Assembly: GCA_947359465.1 (NCBI GenBank)
Contig: OX375878.1
Coordinates: 87,518,377 to 87,582,376 of the forward strand
Direction: 5' to 3'
From: Metellina segmentata
Lineage: Eukaryota > Arthropoda > Arachnida > Araneae > Tetragnathidae
DNA length: 64,000 bases
Shown here: piece by piece, positions 32,901 through 42,835 of the stretch
Position numbering within the stretch: position 1 is the stretch's first letter
How the letters are laid out: each line of letters opens with the position of its first letter
Made by a program: the position numbers and the translations under genes
The notes under the pieces: generated by a model
What the model was told of the DNA's origin: nothing
What the model saw: the letters and a program-made list of their open reading frames with translations, nothing else
The model's database searches: none

Positions 32901-35900
32901 AAGAAGCCCACTCTGCAACAAAAAAAATCAGGTTCTGTGAGAAAAGAAAATCCAAATTGTTCCCAAAAGTGACAATAACCTTTCCCTTTTTTGACTAACA
33001 GTTGTATAAAAAAATTATTATTATTTTTTTATATTTTTCTTTTTAAGTGACAACTTTTGTGTATGCCTTGTTTTAGGTCGTTATAAAAAATTTTAGGTCC
33101 TTGAAAAATATTTTTTTTGGTTTTGAAAAGTCCTTAAAAGTCCTTGAATTTATTTTGGATAAAGGTGTGGGAACCATGTAATGGCATTAAGTACAAAGCA
33201 ATAAATTAAGGCACCTAAGCACTCCATTCAGGATATTTTTTTCTATAAAATGAGATAAATAGTCCTTTTTGTGTTCGTAATGGGTAATATCTTCATCAAA
33301 TTCGTATTGGGAAAATATAAAAATTACAACAAAAATATTTATTTAAAGAGAATCGCATGTAAGGTATTGATCTTGTATAAAACTTTCCGCATATTTCAAG
33401 TCCGATCAATTTTTTACTCTAAACTTTAATGATCGTAAAGATAGAAACTTGTCTATGAAATAAAAAGAGCCTGTCAATACATGGGTCATGTGAACAGTGC
33501 AACAGAATCCTATATTGTTGAGTCAAAATAACTCTAAGTATTTGTTATTTTTCCTGTAATATGTGTAGAATGCAGACCAGTTCCAAGAATTGCTAAATGT
33601 AACTCTTGGCGTACCTATACTGCAAAAAATAACATTGCAGCGCTATGTTTCGTGTCTTCCCTAATGGATATGTTAACACACTCTGTTATGACATTAGTTT
33701 GAAGAATCCCATATTCTGAGAAGCAACTCTTAAGTATTCGACATTTTTCTGTAATATGTGTACAATGCTTGCAGACCAGCTCCAAGAATTGCTAAATGTA
33801 ACTCTTGGCGTACCTATACTGCAAAAAATAACATTGCAGCGCTATGTTTCGTGTCTTCCCTAATGGATATGTTAACACACTCTGTTATGACATTAGTTTG
33901 AAGAATCCCATATTCTGAGAAGCAACTCTTAAGTATTCGACATTTTTCTGTAATATGTGTACAATGCTTGCAGACCAGCTCCAAGAATTGCTAAATGTAA
34001 CTCTTGGCGTACCTATACTGCAAAAAATAACGTTGCAGCGCTATGTTTCGTGTCTTCCCTAATGGATATGTTAACACACTCTGTTATGACATTAGTTTGA
34101 AGAATCCCATAGTCTGAGAAGCAACTCTTAAGTATTCGACATTTTTCTGTAATATGTGTACAATGCTTGCAGACCAGCTCCAAGAATTGCTAAATGTAAC
34201 TCTTGGTGTACCTATACTGCAAAAAATAACATTGCAGCGCTATGTTTCGTGTCTTCCCTAATGGATATGTTAACACACTCTGTTATGACATTAGTTTGAA
34301 GAATCCCATAGTCTGAGAAGCAACTCTTAAGTATTCGACATTTTTCTGTAATATGTGTACAATGCTTGCAGACCAGCTCCAAGAATTGCTAAATGTAACT
34401 CTTGGCGTACCTATACTGCAAAAAATAACATTGCAGCGCTATGTTTCGTGTCTTCCCTAATGGATATGTTAACACACTCTGTTATGACATTAGTTTGAAG
34501 AATCCCATAGTCTGAGAAGCAACTCTTAAGTATTCGACATTTTTCTGTAATATGTGTACAATGCTTGCAGACCAGCTCCAAGAATTGCTAAATGTAACTC
34601 TTGGCGTACCTATACTGCAAAAAATAACATTGCAGCGCTATGTTTCGTGTCTTCCCTAATGGATATGTTAACACACTCTGTTATGACATTAGTTTAAAGA
34701 ATCCCATAGTCTGAGAAGCAACTCTTAAGTATTCGACATTTTTCTGTAATATGTGTACAATGCTTGCAGACCAGCTCCAAGAATTGCTAAATGTAACTCT
34801 TGGCGTACCTATACTGCAAAAAATAACATTGCAGCGCTATGTTTCGTGTCTTCCCTAATGGATATGTTAACACACTCTGTTATGACATTAGTTTGAAGAA
34901 TCCCATAGTCTGAGAAGCAACTCTTAAGTATTCGACATTTTTCTGTAATATGTGTACAATGCTTGCAGACCAGCTCCAAGAATTGCTAAATGTAACTCTT
35001 GGCGTACCTATACTGCAAAAAATAACATTGCAGCGCTATGTTTCGTGTCTTCCCTAATGGATATGTTAACACACTCTGTTATGACATTAGTTTGAAGAAT
35101 CCCATAGTCTGAGAAGCAACTCTTAAGTATTCGACATTTTTCTGTAATATGTGTACAATGCTTGCAGACCAGCTCCAAGAATTGCTAAATGTAACTCTTG
35201 GCGTACCTATACTGCAAAAAATAACATTGCAGCGCTATGTTTCGTGTCTTCCCTAATGGATATGTTAACACACTCTGTTATGACATTAGTTTGAAGAATC
35301 CCATAGTCTGAGAAGCAACTCTTAAGTATTCGACATTTTTCTGTAATATGTGTACAATGCTTGCAGACCAGCTCCAAGAATTGCTAAATGTAACTCTTGG
35401 CGTACCTATACTGCAAAAAATAACATTGCAGCGCTATGTTTCGTGTCTTCCCTAATGGATATGTTAACACACTCTGTTATGACATTAGTTTAAAGAATCC
35501 CATAGTCTGAGAAGCAACTCTTAAGTATTCGACATTTTTCTGTAATATGTGTACAATGCTTGCAGACCAGCTCCAAGAATTGCTAAATGTAACTCTTGGC
35601 GTACCTATACTGCAAAAAATAACATTGCAGCGCTATGTTTCGTGTCTTCCCTAATGGATATATTAACACACTCTGTTATGACATTAGTTTGAAGAATCCC
35701 ATAGTCTGAGAAGCAACTCTTAAGTATTCGACATTTTTCTGTAATATGTGTACAATGCTTGCAGACCAGCTCCAAGAATTGCTAAATGTAACTCTTGGCG
35801 TACCTATACTGCAAAAAATAACATTGCAGCGCTATGTTTCGTGTCTTCCCTAATGGATATGTTAACACACTCTGTTATGACATTAGTTTGAAGAATCCCA

Positions 35901-38900
35901 TAGTCTGAGAAGCAACTCTTAAGTATTCGACATTTTTCTGTAATATGTGTACAATGCTTGCAGACCAGCTCCAAGAATTGCTAAATGTAACTCTTGGCGT
36001 ACCTATACTGCAAAAAATAACATTGCAGCGCTATGTTTCGTGTCTTCCCTAATGGATATGTTAACACACTCTGTTATGACATTAGTTTAAAGAATCCCAT
36101 AGTCTGAGAAGCAACTCTTAAGTATTCGACATTTTTCTGTAATATGTGTACAATGCTTGCAGACCAGCTCCAAGAATTGCTAAATGTAACTCTTGGCGTA
36201 CCTATACTGCAAAAAATAACATTGCAGCGCTATGTTTCGTGTCTTCCCTAATGGATATGTTAACACACTCTGTTATGACATTAGTTTGAAGAATCCCATA
36301 GTCTGAGAAGCAACTCTTAAGTATTCGACATTTTTCTGTAATATGTGTACAATGCTTGCAGACCAGCTCCAAGAATTGCTAAATGTAACTCTTGGCGTAC
36401 CTATACTGCAAAAAATAACATTGCAGCGCTATGTTTCGTGTCTTCCCTAATGGATATGTTAACACACTCTGTTATGACATTAGTTTGAAGAATCCCATAG
36501 TCTGAGAAGCAACTCTTAAGTATTCGACATTTTTCTGTAATATGTGTACAATGCTTGCAGACCAGCTCCAAGAATTGCTAAATGTAACTCTTGGCGTACC
36601 TATACTGCAAAAAATAACATTGCAGCGCTATGTTTCGTGTCTTCCCTAATGGATATGTTAACACACTCTGTTATGACATTAGTTTGAAGAATCCCATAGT
36701 CTGAGAAGCAACTCTTAAGTATTCGACATTTTTCTGTAATATGTGTACAATGCTTGCAGACCAGCTCCAAGAATTGCTAAATGTAACTCTTGGCGTACCT
36801 ATACTGCAAAAATTAACATTGCAGCGCTATGTTTCGTGTCTTCCCTAATAGATATGTTAACACACTCTGTAATTACATTAGAAGTAAGAATGCAGACCAG
36901 CTTCAAGAATTGCAGTGCTGTGTTTTGTATCTTCCATGAAAGTACTTAGAAATATTGATAATTTTCCTGAAATATACTTATAATGAAGAGTGTCCAAGGA
37001 TTGCTAAATGTATGTGTCTTTGGTGCAAATAATAACACTCCAGTGTTTTGTTTCTTAATTAATATGTTAACTGTTCCACCTTTTGAAGAGTGCCCACAAA
37101 TCAGTATTTTAAATTTGATCCTTTTGTACCCAAATTTTTTTTAATTCACTTTATTGTTTTTAACCCGACTTTTCTGAATGCTTTTGCTTTTTGGTGCAAA
37201 TATTGTTTTAACCCTTTGTACTCAGATGTGTGCATCAAATTCTGCCTTTTACATTAGATTATGTGTTTACCATATCCATGAAAACTGAATAGATTTTGAA
37301 ATGCACTCTGTAGAACATATTGGTAACAGAAAATATATTAAGTCATTGACATCTACCATTTCCCATAATTTCTAACCCTGTTTCAAAACAGTAGATGTAT
37401 TTTTCTTAAAATATGGTTTAAAAAACATTGTAATTTAGAGCCGCTTGAGTTTTTGTTTCATATTAGTCCACAGATTAAGTTCCTTGTTTTATTTTGTTTC
37501 ATCTTGTTATTTCAAATGGTTTCGAAATAGTGCTTCAGAAATAAGTTGACTTCCTAAATACTAAATTTGTTTGTTCCAGTTAAACACAATGGAAACATCA
37601 GTTTTGATGATGTGTTACAAATTGCAAGGACTATGAGGACTCGTTCTATGGCTAGGAAGTTGCCTGGAACTGTCAAAGAAATTCTGGGAACATGTCATTC
37701 TGTTGGATGCACAATTGATGGAAGTCATCCAAGCGAATTGATTAAGCAAATAAATAGTGGAGAATTGGAAATTCCCGAGGTTGGTATATTTTAATCTTAC
37801 ATTGACTGCAGTAATTTGGTACTCTTTGTTATGTCATTTAAGTCAGCTTGGCTTAATCCTCTAAATGGTTTTGACCAGGTATTTCATCCATTTTTTATGA
37901 TGACATCAAGATCTTATCAGTTTTCAATTTATAACGAAATCTTGTCCATCAATAACTGGTCAGTTTTTCTAATGACTTGATACCACATCGAGACAAACAC
38001 CCATAGGGTTAAAGGTTACTTCATGTTTTGAAATTGTTAAAGCAGTATTGATGAGTTATTTGGGGTTCCTAATGCTCAAGCTTTATTGTACCTGCCTATT
38101 TCTATGAAATACCCTGTGTTATGTAGTAATTATGGTTGCTGACTGGATTTCTATGCAAACTATAAAAAGATGTTGAGACTACTGTAATAGTCTGATTTAG
38201 AACAGAAGATTAAACTGTTTGGGCCTAAGTATTGCTGGAGATTGTTTTTAATATTTTAAAGGTATCTATTTCATGGATGACAAAAAATTCTTTTACTGAA
38301 AGATGAAGTGAAAAAGCTTGTTTACCCATAAGTGGTAGTTAAGATTTGTATTATGTCTTTTAGACTGTTTTTCTTTATCGAACAGATGTCCTATCAAAAT
38401 TATCTGTGACATAACTTACGGTTATGTCACATACGGTACATAACTTACGGGGTGAGTGGCATGAGGTCAAGTATCTTGGAGTTTTATAGTGGACTAGGGG
38501 GCTTGCTACGCAACACTCCTTTTACATATGGCACTTGGTGTGCTTCGCAAACCAACATTCCTTTTGCAGAGTGAAACTATCTGAATAATTTGTATTATCC
38601 TGATTTCACTTTACGGTCCATCACGTCACAGCGAGGGCTTCGCCCCCTGCTCGCTTACGCTCGCCGACCCCCGGGGATTGCTACGCAAACCAATACCTCT
38701 TACGCAAGTGATTTCACTCTTTTTTGCTTTAACACTTAATGCACCCTAAACTAATAGCCGCATGAGTAAAAAAATCTTCTGCATCTTGTTCCCTGTACAA
38801 TTTTAAGTAAACCCTGTTAATCTCCAAACTTTACGATGTGTACTTTGTACATTCTCGGTAAACCGTCTGAGAAAAGAGGGAAAAAAGCGAGCCTTTTTCC

Positions 38901-40082
38901 TCGCCAAATAAAAAGAAATCGTTTTTATGGCAATTGTTGCTACGATAAATTTGATATCTGGCAAACCCGATAGTCAAAAATACAACCCTACGCGAATACA
39001 ATGCTCCGCAAATTTGCTCGACAAAATAAAAAATACGAAATTTGTGTCACCAACTTTTGATTGCATCAAATTTATTTATGAGCCAATTTTTAAAATAATG
39101 GTACCGAAAGAAAAAATACAGTCTGAGGTATACTGCGCTATTTTCAAAATAAAAAACTAATAGTAATACGATATAGATATGACAGTTTTAGTTAATGGTT
39201 GTAACAAAAAGTAGCGAAAATATCCAAAGATTCCGAATTTTGTATGACCAACTTTTGATCGCATCCAATTTAATTATTAACCGATTTCAAAAATAATAGT
39301 ACCGTAAGAAAGAGTACATTCTGAGGTATACTGTGATATTTTAAAAAATAATAGTAATAAAATATAGATACGCCAGTGTTTTAAAAAAAAAGGTAACATA
39401 TGTCCTGATTTTTCCCGAATTAAAAAAAAGTATTATCAAGAACCAAATTGAAATTTAAAAAAAAAACTCGAGCTGCAAAAATTTACGTTGAAAGGTACTC
39501 TTTAAAAAAACTTACGGCTGAAGACTGAAAATTTGTATGTGTTTTGCTCACTCGCGGAAGAAATTTCGCTTCTTCAATTTTGACACTTAATAAACTCTAA
39601 ACTAATAGTCGCATCAGAAAAAAATCTTAATAATTGTCCAAGGAATACGATGAAGTACAAATCCTGTTAATTTTGTTTTTTTACTATCAGTACTTTCTCG
39701 GGGAATCGTTTAAGAATCGAGCTAAACAGCACAGTTTTCAATCCTGCGGCGGCTGTAACTTTTTTTTAATATAGAGAAAAGCTTATTGAAATTTGCAGTT
39801 GCTTGTTCTGGGGAAAATTTACTCTAGGTGTGTGTGCGATATATATGTAACGCAGTAGTGTTTGGGAATATTTTTCAACTGAGAAACGAGCCCAAAATAT
39901 ATAAGTCGAGAATTTGTTAGCGACCGGTGGTCTTTTATGTCATCATGGTGGGATCAGATTTCATTGAAAAAAGTGATTGGCCAGTTTTTACTGTTTTCAA
40001 AAAAGAATTTAAATGTTTTTAAATATTACTGTATTTGTATTATACTTTTCTAATTTTGATTTTTTTTTTCTTTCAGGAATAA
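26940..40082 (+). CDS. RpL12: ribosomal protein L12 (uL11), five exons
   Basis: Join of 26940-26976, 27975-28048, 28203-28383, 37580-37779 and 40077-40082; 498 bp, 165 aa, the usual eukaryotic length. L12 forms the base of the ribosomal P-stalk on 28S rRNA and helps recruit GTPase factors. It starts [11 protein letters not shown] and contains [20 protein letters not shown] (N-terminal domain), [20 protein letters not shown], and the rRNA-binding C-terminal half with [19 protein letters not shown]. Frames across all junctions agree with the family. Intron 3 is 9.2 kb and carries the snoRNA array; introns 1 and 4 are 1.0 and 2.3 kb. The last exon gives one Glu codon and the stop. Intact and surely functional. 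Confidence 0.96.
26977..27974 (+). other. RpL12 intron 1, no feature recognised
   Basis: About 1 kb. A short direct repeat 'agtatgcctctct' occurs near 27323 and 27344. No C/D or H/ACA snoRNA convinced me here. Confidence 0.5.
27975..28048 (+). CDS. RpL12: RpL12 exon 2
   Basis: 74 bp from TTTTTAG|TTTAC to CTG|GTAAGTT. Encodes [20 protein letters not shown] then GPLGL. Followed by a short 154-bp intron 2. Confidence 0.95.
28203..28383 (+). CDS. RpL12: RpL12 exon 3
   Basis: 181 bp from TTACAG|TCTCC to CATG|GTATGA. Encodes [20 protein letters not shown] through ARDRKKVKH. The donor after CATG, not the earlier AAG|GTTAAA, is needed to keep phase; it yields VKHVKHNGN, the same length as other L12 proteins. 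Confidence 0.93.
28737..29470 (+). pseudogene. ISXO2-like (Merlin/IS1016) transposase relic
   Basis: Pieces in order on the plus strand: [18 protein letters not shown] (zinc-ribbon-like N-terminus), [20 protein letters not shown] (first catalytic Asp in 'E-I-D-E-S-K-F'), [17 protein letters not shown] (second Asp), then [11 protein letters not shown] and YFAEYIWGW (final acid region). This is the order of the DDE_Tnp_IS1595 domain of ISXO2-like/Merlin transposases. Many stops and shifts. Lies in RpL12 intron 3 in the same orientation as the gene. Confidence 0.8.
29600..30920 (+). other. RpL12 intron 3, mostly featureless
   Basis: AT-rich with no credible open frame. 29660-29760 weakly resembles the Helitron 3' region at 6747-6850. 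Confidence 0.4.
30945..31070 (+). ncRNA. H/ACA snoRNA, class A copy 1
   Basis: Folds as hairpin 1 (TGCAG/CTGCA outer stem, CCAAGA/TCTTGG inner stem), hinge AAAAAATAA, hairpin 2 (outer stem CATTGCAG/CTGTAATG, eight pairs with one G-U) and ACA at 31065-31067, three bases from the 3' end. Same strand as the host intron of RpL12, as expected for an intronic snoRNA. The left guide is ACCCAACT. Confidence 0.7.
31523..31648 (+). ncRNA. H/ACA snoRNA, class A copy 2
   Basis: Identical in sequence to 30945-31070, in the second 578-bp unit; ACA at 31643-31645. Confidence 0.7.
32470..33178 (-). mobile_element. MITE with GGTTCCCAC termini, copy 2 (709 bp)
   Basis: Begins CAGGGTTCCCAC, ends GTGTGGGAACCATG, flanked by TAATG on both sides (32465-32469 and 33179-33183). 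Reverse complement of copy 1 at 13379-14088 over its whole length with few differences. Sits in RpL12 intron 3. Confidence 0.85.
33769..33895 (+). ncRNA. H/ACA snoRNA, representative array copy (2 of 17)
   Basis: Hairpin 1: stem TTGCAG/CTGCAA (33769-33774, 33819-33824), pocket strands ACCAGCT and CGTACCTATA, upper stem CCAAGA/TCTTGG (33782-33787, 33803-33808). Hinge A-run fits ANANNA. Hairpin 2: CATTGCAG/CTGTTATG (33832-33839, 33882-33889; one mismatch), left guide GCTATGTTT, upper stem CGTGTC/GATATG (33850-33855, 33866-33871). ACA at 33890-33892, then TTA. The H box lies 14 bases after the first upper stem, as the family rule requires. In human, RPL12 also hosts an H/ACA snoRNA (SNORA65), from memory; orthology is not claimed. 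Equivalent copies repeat every 199 bp. Confidence 0.72.
36754..36879 (+). ncRNA. H/ACA snoRNA, last array copy (17 of 17), mosaic
   Basis: Starts like the array units but carries the 578-bp-class variant CTAATAGATATG. It ends CTGTAATT-ACA-TTA, so its lower stem differs from both classes at the last pair. Hinge is AAAATTAA. May be inactive or an older member. Confidence 0.5.
36885..37100 (+). repeat. decayed snoRNA copies
   Basis: 36890-36950 begins GCAGACCAGCTTCAAGAATTG, shortened here to its landmark and internally deleted. 36985-37080 keeps 'gattgctaaatgt', 'aataacactc' and 'aatatgttaac' in the right order. Both lack a complete fold. Confidence 0.6.
37101..37579 (+). other. RpL12 intron 3, end portion
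   Basis: AT-rich; no feature beyond the acceptor of exon 4. Confidence 0.4.
37580..37779 (+). CDS. RpL12: RpL12 exon 4
   Basis: 200 bp from GTTCCAG|TTAAACAC to CCCGAG|GTTGGT. Encodes [20 protein letters not shown] through LEIPE. The donor GTTGGT is weak. An alternative donor ten bases on (GTATAT) would add a different tail, [13 protein letters not shown]; the family ending favours the first. Confidence 0.88.
38494..39790 (-). mobile_element. Helitron-related segment in RpL12 intron 4
   Basis: Minus-strand 3' terminus CTAG at 38497-38494 followed by a T. A second GC-rich hairpin region of the same kind lies at 38625-38695. Inside, the dispersed module occurs twice (about 38725-38900 partial and 39400-39775). 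No helicase is left. Confidence 0.5.
39400..39775 (+). repeat. dispersed repeat module, most complete copy
   Basis: Continuous match to the split copy at 1850-2910 (reverse) and to 43000-43315 and 38725-38900 (same orientation). Landmarks: 'gaagactgaaaatttgtatg', 'ctaaactaatagtcgcatca', 'tctcgg'. Confidence 0.6.
40077..40082 (+). CDS. RpL12: RpL12 exon 5, last codon and stop
   Basis: After the acceptor TTTCTTTCAG, GAA TAA closes the frame as ...IPEE. The pyrimidine tract upstream is strong and poly(A) signals follow at once, which supports a terminal exon here. Confidence 0.75.
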   Translation, partial: E

Positions 40083-40098
40083 ATTTGAAAACAATAAA
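40079..40098 (+). terminator. RpL12 poly(A) signals
   Basis: AATAAA at 40079-40084 overlaps the stop codon and a second AATAAA lies at 40093-40098. A very short 3' UTR is usual for ribosomal-protein genes. Confidence 0.6.
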
Positions 40099-40867
40099 AT
40101 CTTCTTGCTAATCTTTGGTTATTTATTTCAACTTTTATTTTACACTTGTGAAAATGCACCAAGGAGTGGTTAGGTTTTATACGTACAATAATAAAGGCTA
40201 CGATTATGCAATCAGTATGAATGATAGTTAAGTGTTAGCTTGAAAATATTTATACATGTAATCAGGGTGTCAAGATTAAAATCATGATTTTAATTTTTTT
40301 TATTATTATTATTATTATTTTTTTTAATCACTGATTTAAATCAAAACTAATCTTGCATTTTTATAACTAAGTAAATACACCATCGAAAAAATCACAGAAG
40401 TTGTCAAATGCTTAAATTTTTCTGCACTCATGGTGATTTCAGCACTAATGGCCACACCAAGCTCAGAGGGAACTGGGTCAATTACTGTAATAAAGTATAT
40501 TTTATGAGAAATCTGTAGTTTTTTTTTCCGTATAATTTCTTAATATTAGGTTTGTGTTCATTAGTTTAACTCATTTTACAGTCGATTCATTTCCAAGTTT
40601 ATTTCTATTGTAGACTTACACAATTCATAAAAGAACAAATTTTTTAACATTAATATGTGGATCCCAACATTGTTAAAAGAGCATTGTAAAGTTACTTCAT
40701 TGATATAAAATTATTTGAAAAAGAATCCATACGTTTAATATAATATTTTCAATTTTTAGTGTGGAATCTTATAATTTGCACTAATTTCAGACATTTTCCC
40801 TTCTTTGGAAATCAAGCTATCAAATTTATTTTTCTATGCTGCTTTGAAATTCAACTGTGTTGCTTAA

Positions 40868-40929
40868 GTACGACGCTAATTAAAAATTACCTTACTGAGA
40901 AGGTAAGGTAATTTTAATTAGCGTCGTAC
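40868..40929. repeat. 62-bp palindrome made of two SINE tails
   Basis: Reads GTACGACGCTAATTAAAA, TTACC repeats, then the exact reverse complement out to GTAC. Outside it, both sides continue as SINE 3' ends ('tgttgcttaa' and 'tactagagcaaca'), so it is a tail-to-tail SINE pair. It would form a strong hairpin. Confidence 0.75.
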
Positions 40930-41083
40930 TAGAGCAACACGAAAGCATTTTTAGAAATTCGTTATGCAAGTCCGAATTAAACACAAGGAGTGTAAGGAAC
41001 CTTAAGTTACCCACTCAGACATCTGGTTATAGGTAGCTATTTTTCAGGTTGTGGTGATTTTTAAATACCGTCATTCTAGAGTA

Positions 41084-41325
41084 ACACAGCGGGTTATTGA
41101 CGACAGTCCAGGATCAGTCCCTTAAGGGAAAGACCCGATGACAACACCTCGTAATTTTGAACCACAGTCAGATGACGAAGCAACACCTGAGACTTCTACA
41201 CCAACCCAACGTGAGGACTTTCGGCCACAACATATTTAAGGTGCACCAGCCGCCTCTACACCATAGGTTTACAAGTATCCGGATTCGAACCAGGAACCTT
41301 CCAATCTAGAGGCTAACACTAAGCC
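41084..41325 (-). mobile_element. type-A tRNA-derived SINE, nearly full
   Basis: Minus strand: box B region GGTTCGAATCC and 'agcctctagat' head, then the body 'ctcacgttgggttgg', ending 'cccgctgtgttactc'. Diverged copy next to the SINE-tail palindrome. Confidence 0.75.
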
Positions 41326-41439
41326 CAGGGATGGGCTTTTTCGGTCGTGGGACAAAAATCGGGGGGGGGGGGAGTTTGGCGGGTCAAGATAAATTTTTCT
41401 AAAATTTTAAAAACAATATACAAGTATTTAAATTTAAAT

Positions 41440-42545
41440 ATGTTAATGAAATGAATGAAAGTACTGACTCTAAGGAACAAGGCTAAATGCTCATCTGTCA
41501 GGCTACTTCTGAAATAATTCTTTCTAAGGTTCATAGTTGAAAACATAGCACTGATTTTCTGGGCAGGAGATATTAAATTTGGGAAACTTACTTTCTATAA
41601 TGATTTGTAAAACTTAACTTTGGCATGTTTAGAAACAACTGCTTGAGATGATTGTTAGATTGCAACTCAATTAATTCAAGCTGCAATTCTGACCTCACTG
41701 CTTCACAATTTACGTTGAAAGGCATGGTTAAAATATCCAATTCTGTTTGAATGGCATTGAAAACCGAGAAATGAGACGAGTCGTTCTTAGCTAGCTGCTC
41801 AGCATACAGATTACGCTTTAGTTTAAAGCTTTGAGATGGGCCTAGATATCATTGATAAATTAATTTTACCCTTGCATCTTAACATTCAAGTTGCTCATAT
41901 GACAAAGAAGATCTGTGAAAAATGCTAAGTCCGAAAGTCATTCTGTATCTTCTAACATTTCGCACTCCGCAGAACACTGCTTCTCATGGGAGAACGACAC
42001 AATGTCGTGTTTCAGCTGCCAAACTCATCCTGCACTAAGCCACCTTGCTTTCGTGTAATACAGTACATCAGAGTATTCAGATTGCACGGACTGAAGAAAA
42101 TCTCGAAATTGCCTGTGAGTAAGCCCACGAGATCGAATAGTATTTACAAGCTTCACAGGTTTCATATTCAATGCAGATTTACAGAGCAACTTGATGTGTA
42201 ACACAATGTAGAAAAACAACATTGTTTCCGGGATAGTTTTGATTATGAGTCCAAGAAATCCAGGTTTTTTTCCTGTCATATTTGGTGCTCCATCGGTCGT
42301 AATATTACATATATTTGTTATAGGCACTTTCAAAGTTAAAAGCCCTTCCTGAAATTCACGAAAAATACATCCCATTGTAGTTCCCTTTAAATTACGCATG
42401 CCCGCCAGTTCCTCGGTAATTTCAAAATTCTCATCAACATCTCTTATAAATAATACTAATCGAGTAGTATCACACATTTATATCAGTGCTTTCATGAATA
42501 GCTATGGAACAAAAGTTAAACTGGCCAATATTTGACTCTAAATAA
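41440..42545 (-). pseudogene. hAT transposase relic (GTF2IRD2/ZBED-like)
   Basis: 150 intact codons at 42477-42025: CDTTRLVLFIRDVDENFEIT, then CNITTDGAPNMTGKKPGFLG, then TIRSRGLTHRQFRDFLQSV and YYTKARWLS. This is the middle of the hAT catalytic domain as seen in GTF2IRD2- and ZBED5-type proteins. Just upstream, in another frame, is a 'IAIHESTD' stretch (first catalytic Asp). Downstream broken pieces run to MNLRKNYFRSSLTDEHLALF (41540-41470), the dimerisation tail. Stops between pieces show it is dead. A SINE lies right upstream at 42576. Confidence 0.85.
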
Positions 42546-42575
42546 GCTTAGTCTCAAAATTATTTTTCTTAAAAA

Positions 42576-42835
42576 ATTACCTTACCAAGAAGGTAAGGTA
42601 ATTTTAATTATCTTCGTACTAGATCAACACAACGGGCTATTGACGACGGTCCTGATCAATCCGAGGACGACACCACGGTCAGATGACGAGGCAACGCCTG
42701 AACATGCAACCCAATGTGAGGACTTTCGGCCACGACAGATTTTTAAGGTGCAGCAACTGCCTCTACACCATGCGCTTACAATCATCCAAGTTAACCACCA
42801 GACCGGTTGGTCGGCCTTACCAAGAAGGAACTGCT
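42576..42835 (-). mobile_element. type-A SINE
   Basis: Tail-side palindrome (about 42572-42632) like that at 40868, then the body with 'gtgaggactttcggccacga' and a degraded head ending 'ccggttggtc'. Minus orientation. Confidence 0.7.

Larger units (their letters stand above)
33570..36890 (+). repeat. 199-bp tandem array of snoRNA units, 17 copies
   Basis: The landmark GCAGACCAG starts at 33572 and then every 199 bp exactly (33771, 33970, 34169 and so on to 36756). Units differ at only a few bases, for example GTTGCAG at 34032, TGTACC at 34208 and TTTAAAG at 34694. Each holds a ~127-bp H/ACA snoRNA followed by a ~72-bp spacer. The whole array is inside RpL12 intron 3, in the gene's orientation. 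The first and last units are the most diverged. Confidence 0.95.

Noticed and set aside
33570..36890. CRISPR array or centromeric satellite
   Set aside because: Eukaryotic intron, unit 199 bp with no unique spacers; only 17 copies, confined to one intron and folding as an H/ACA RNA.
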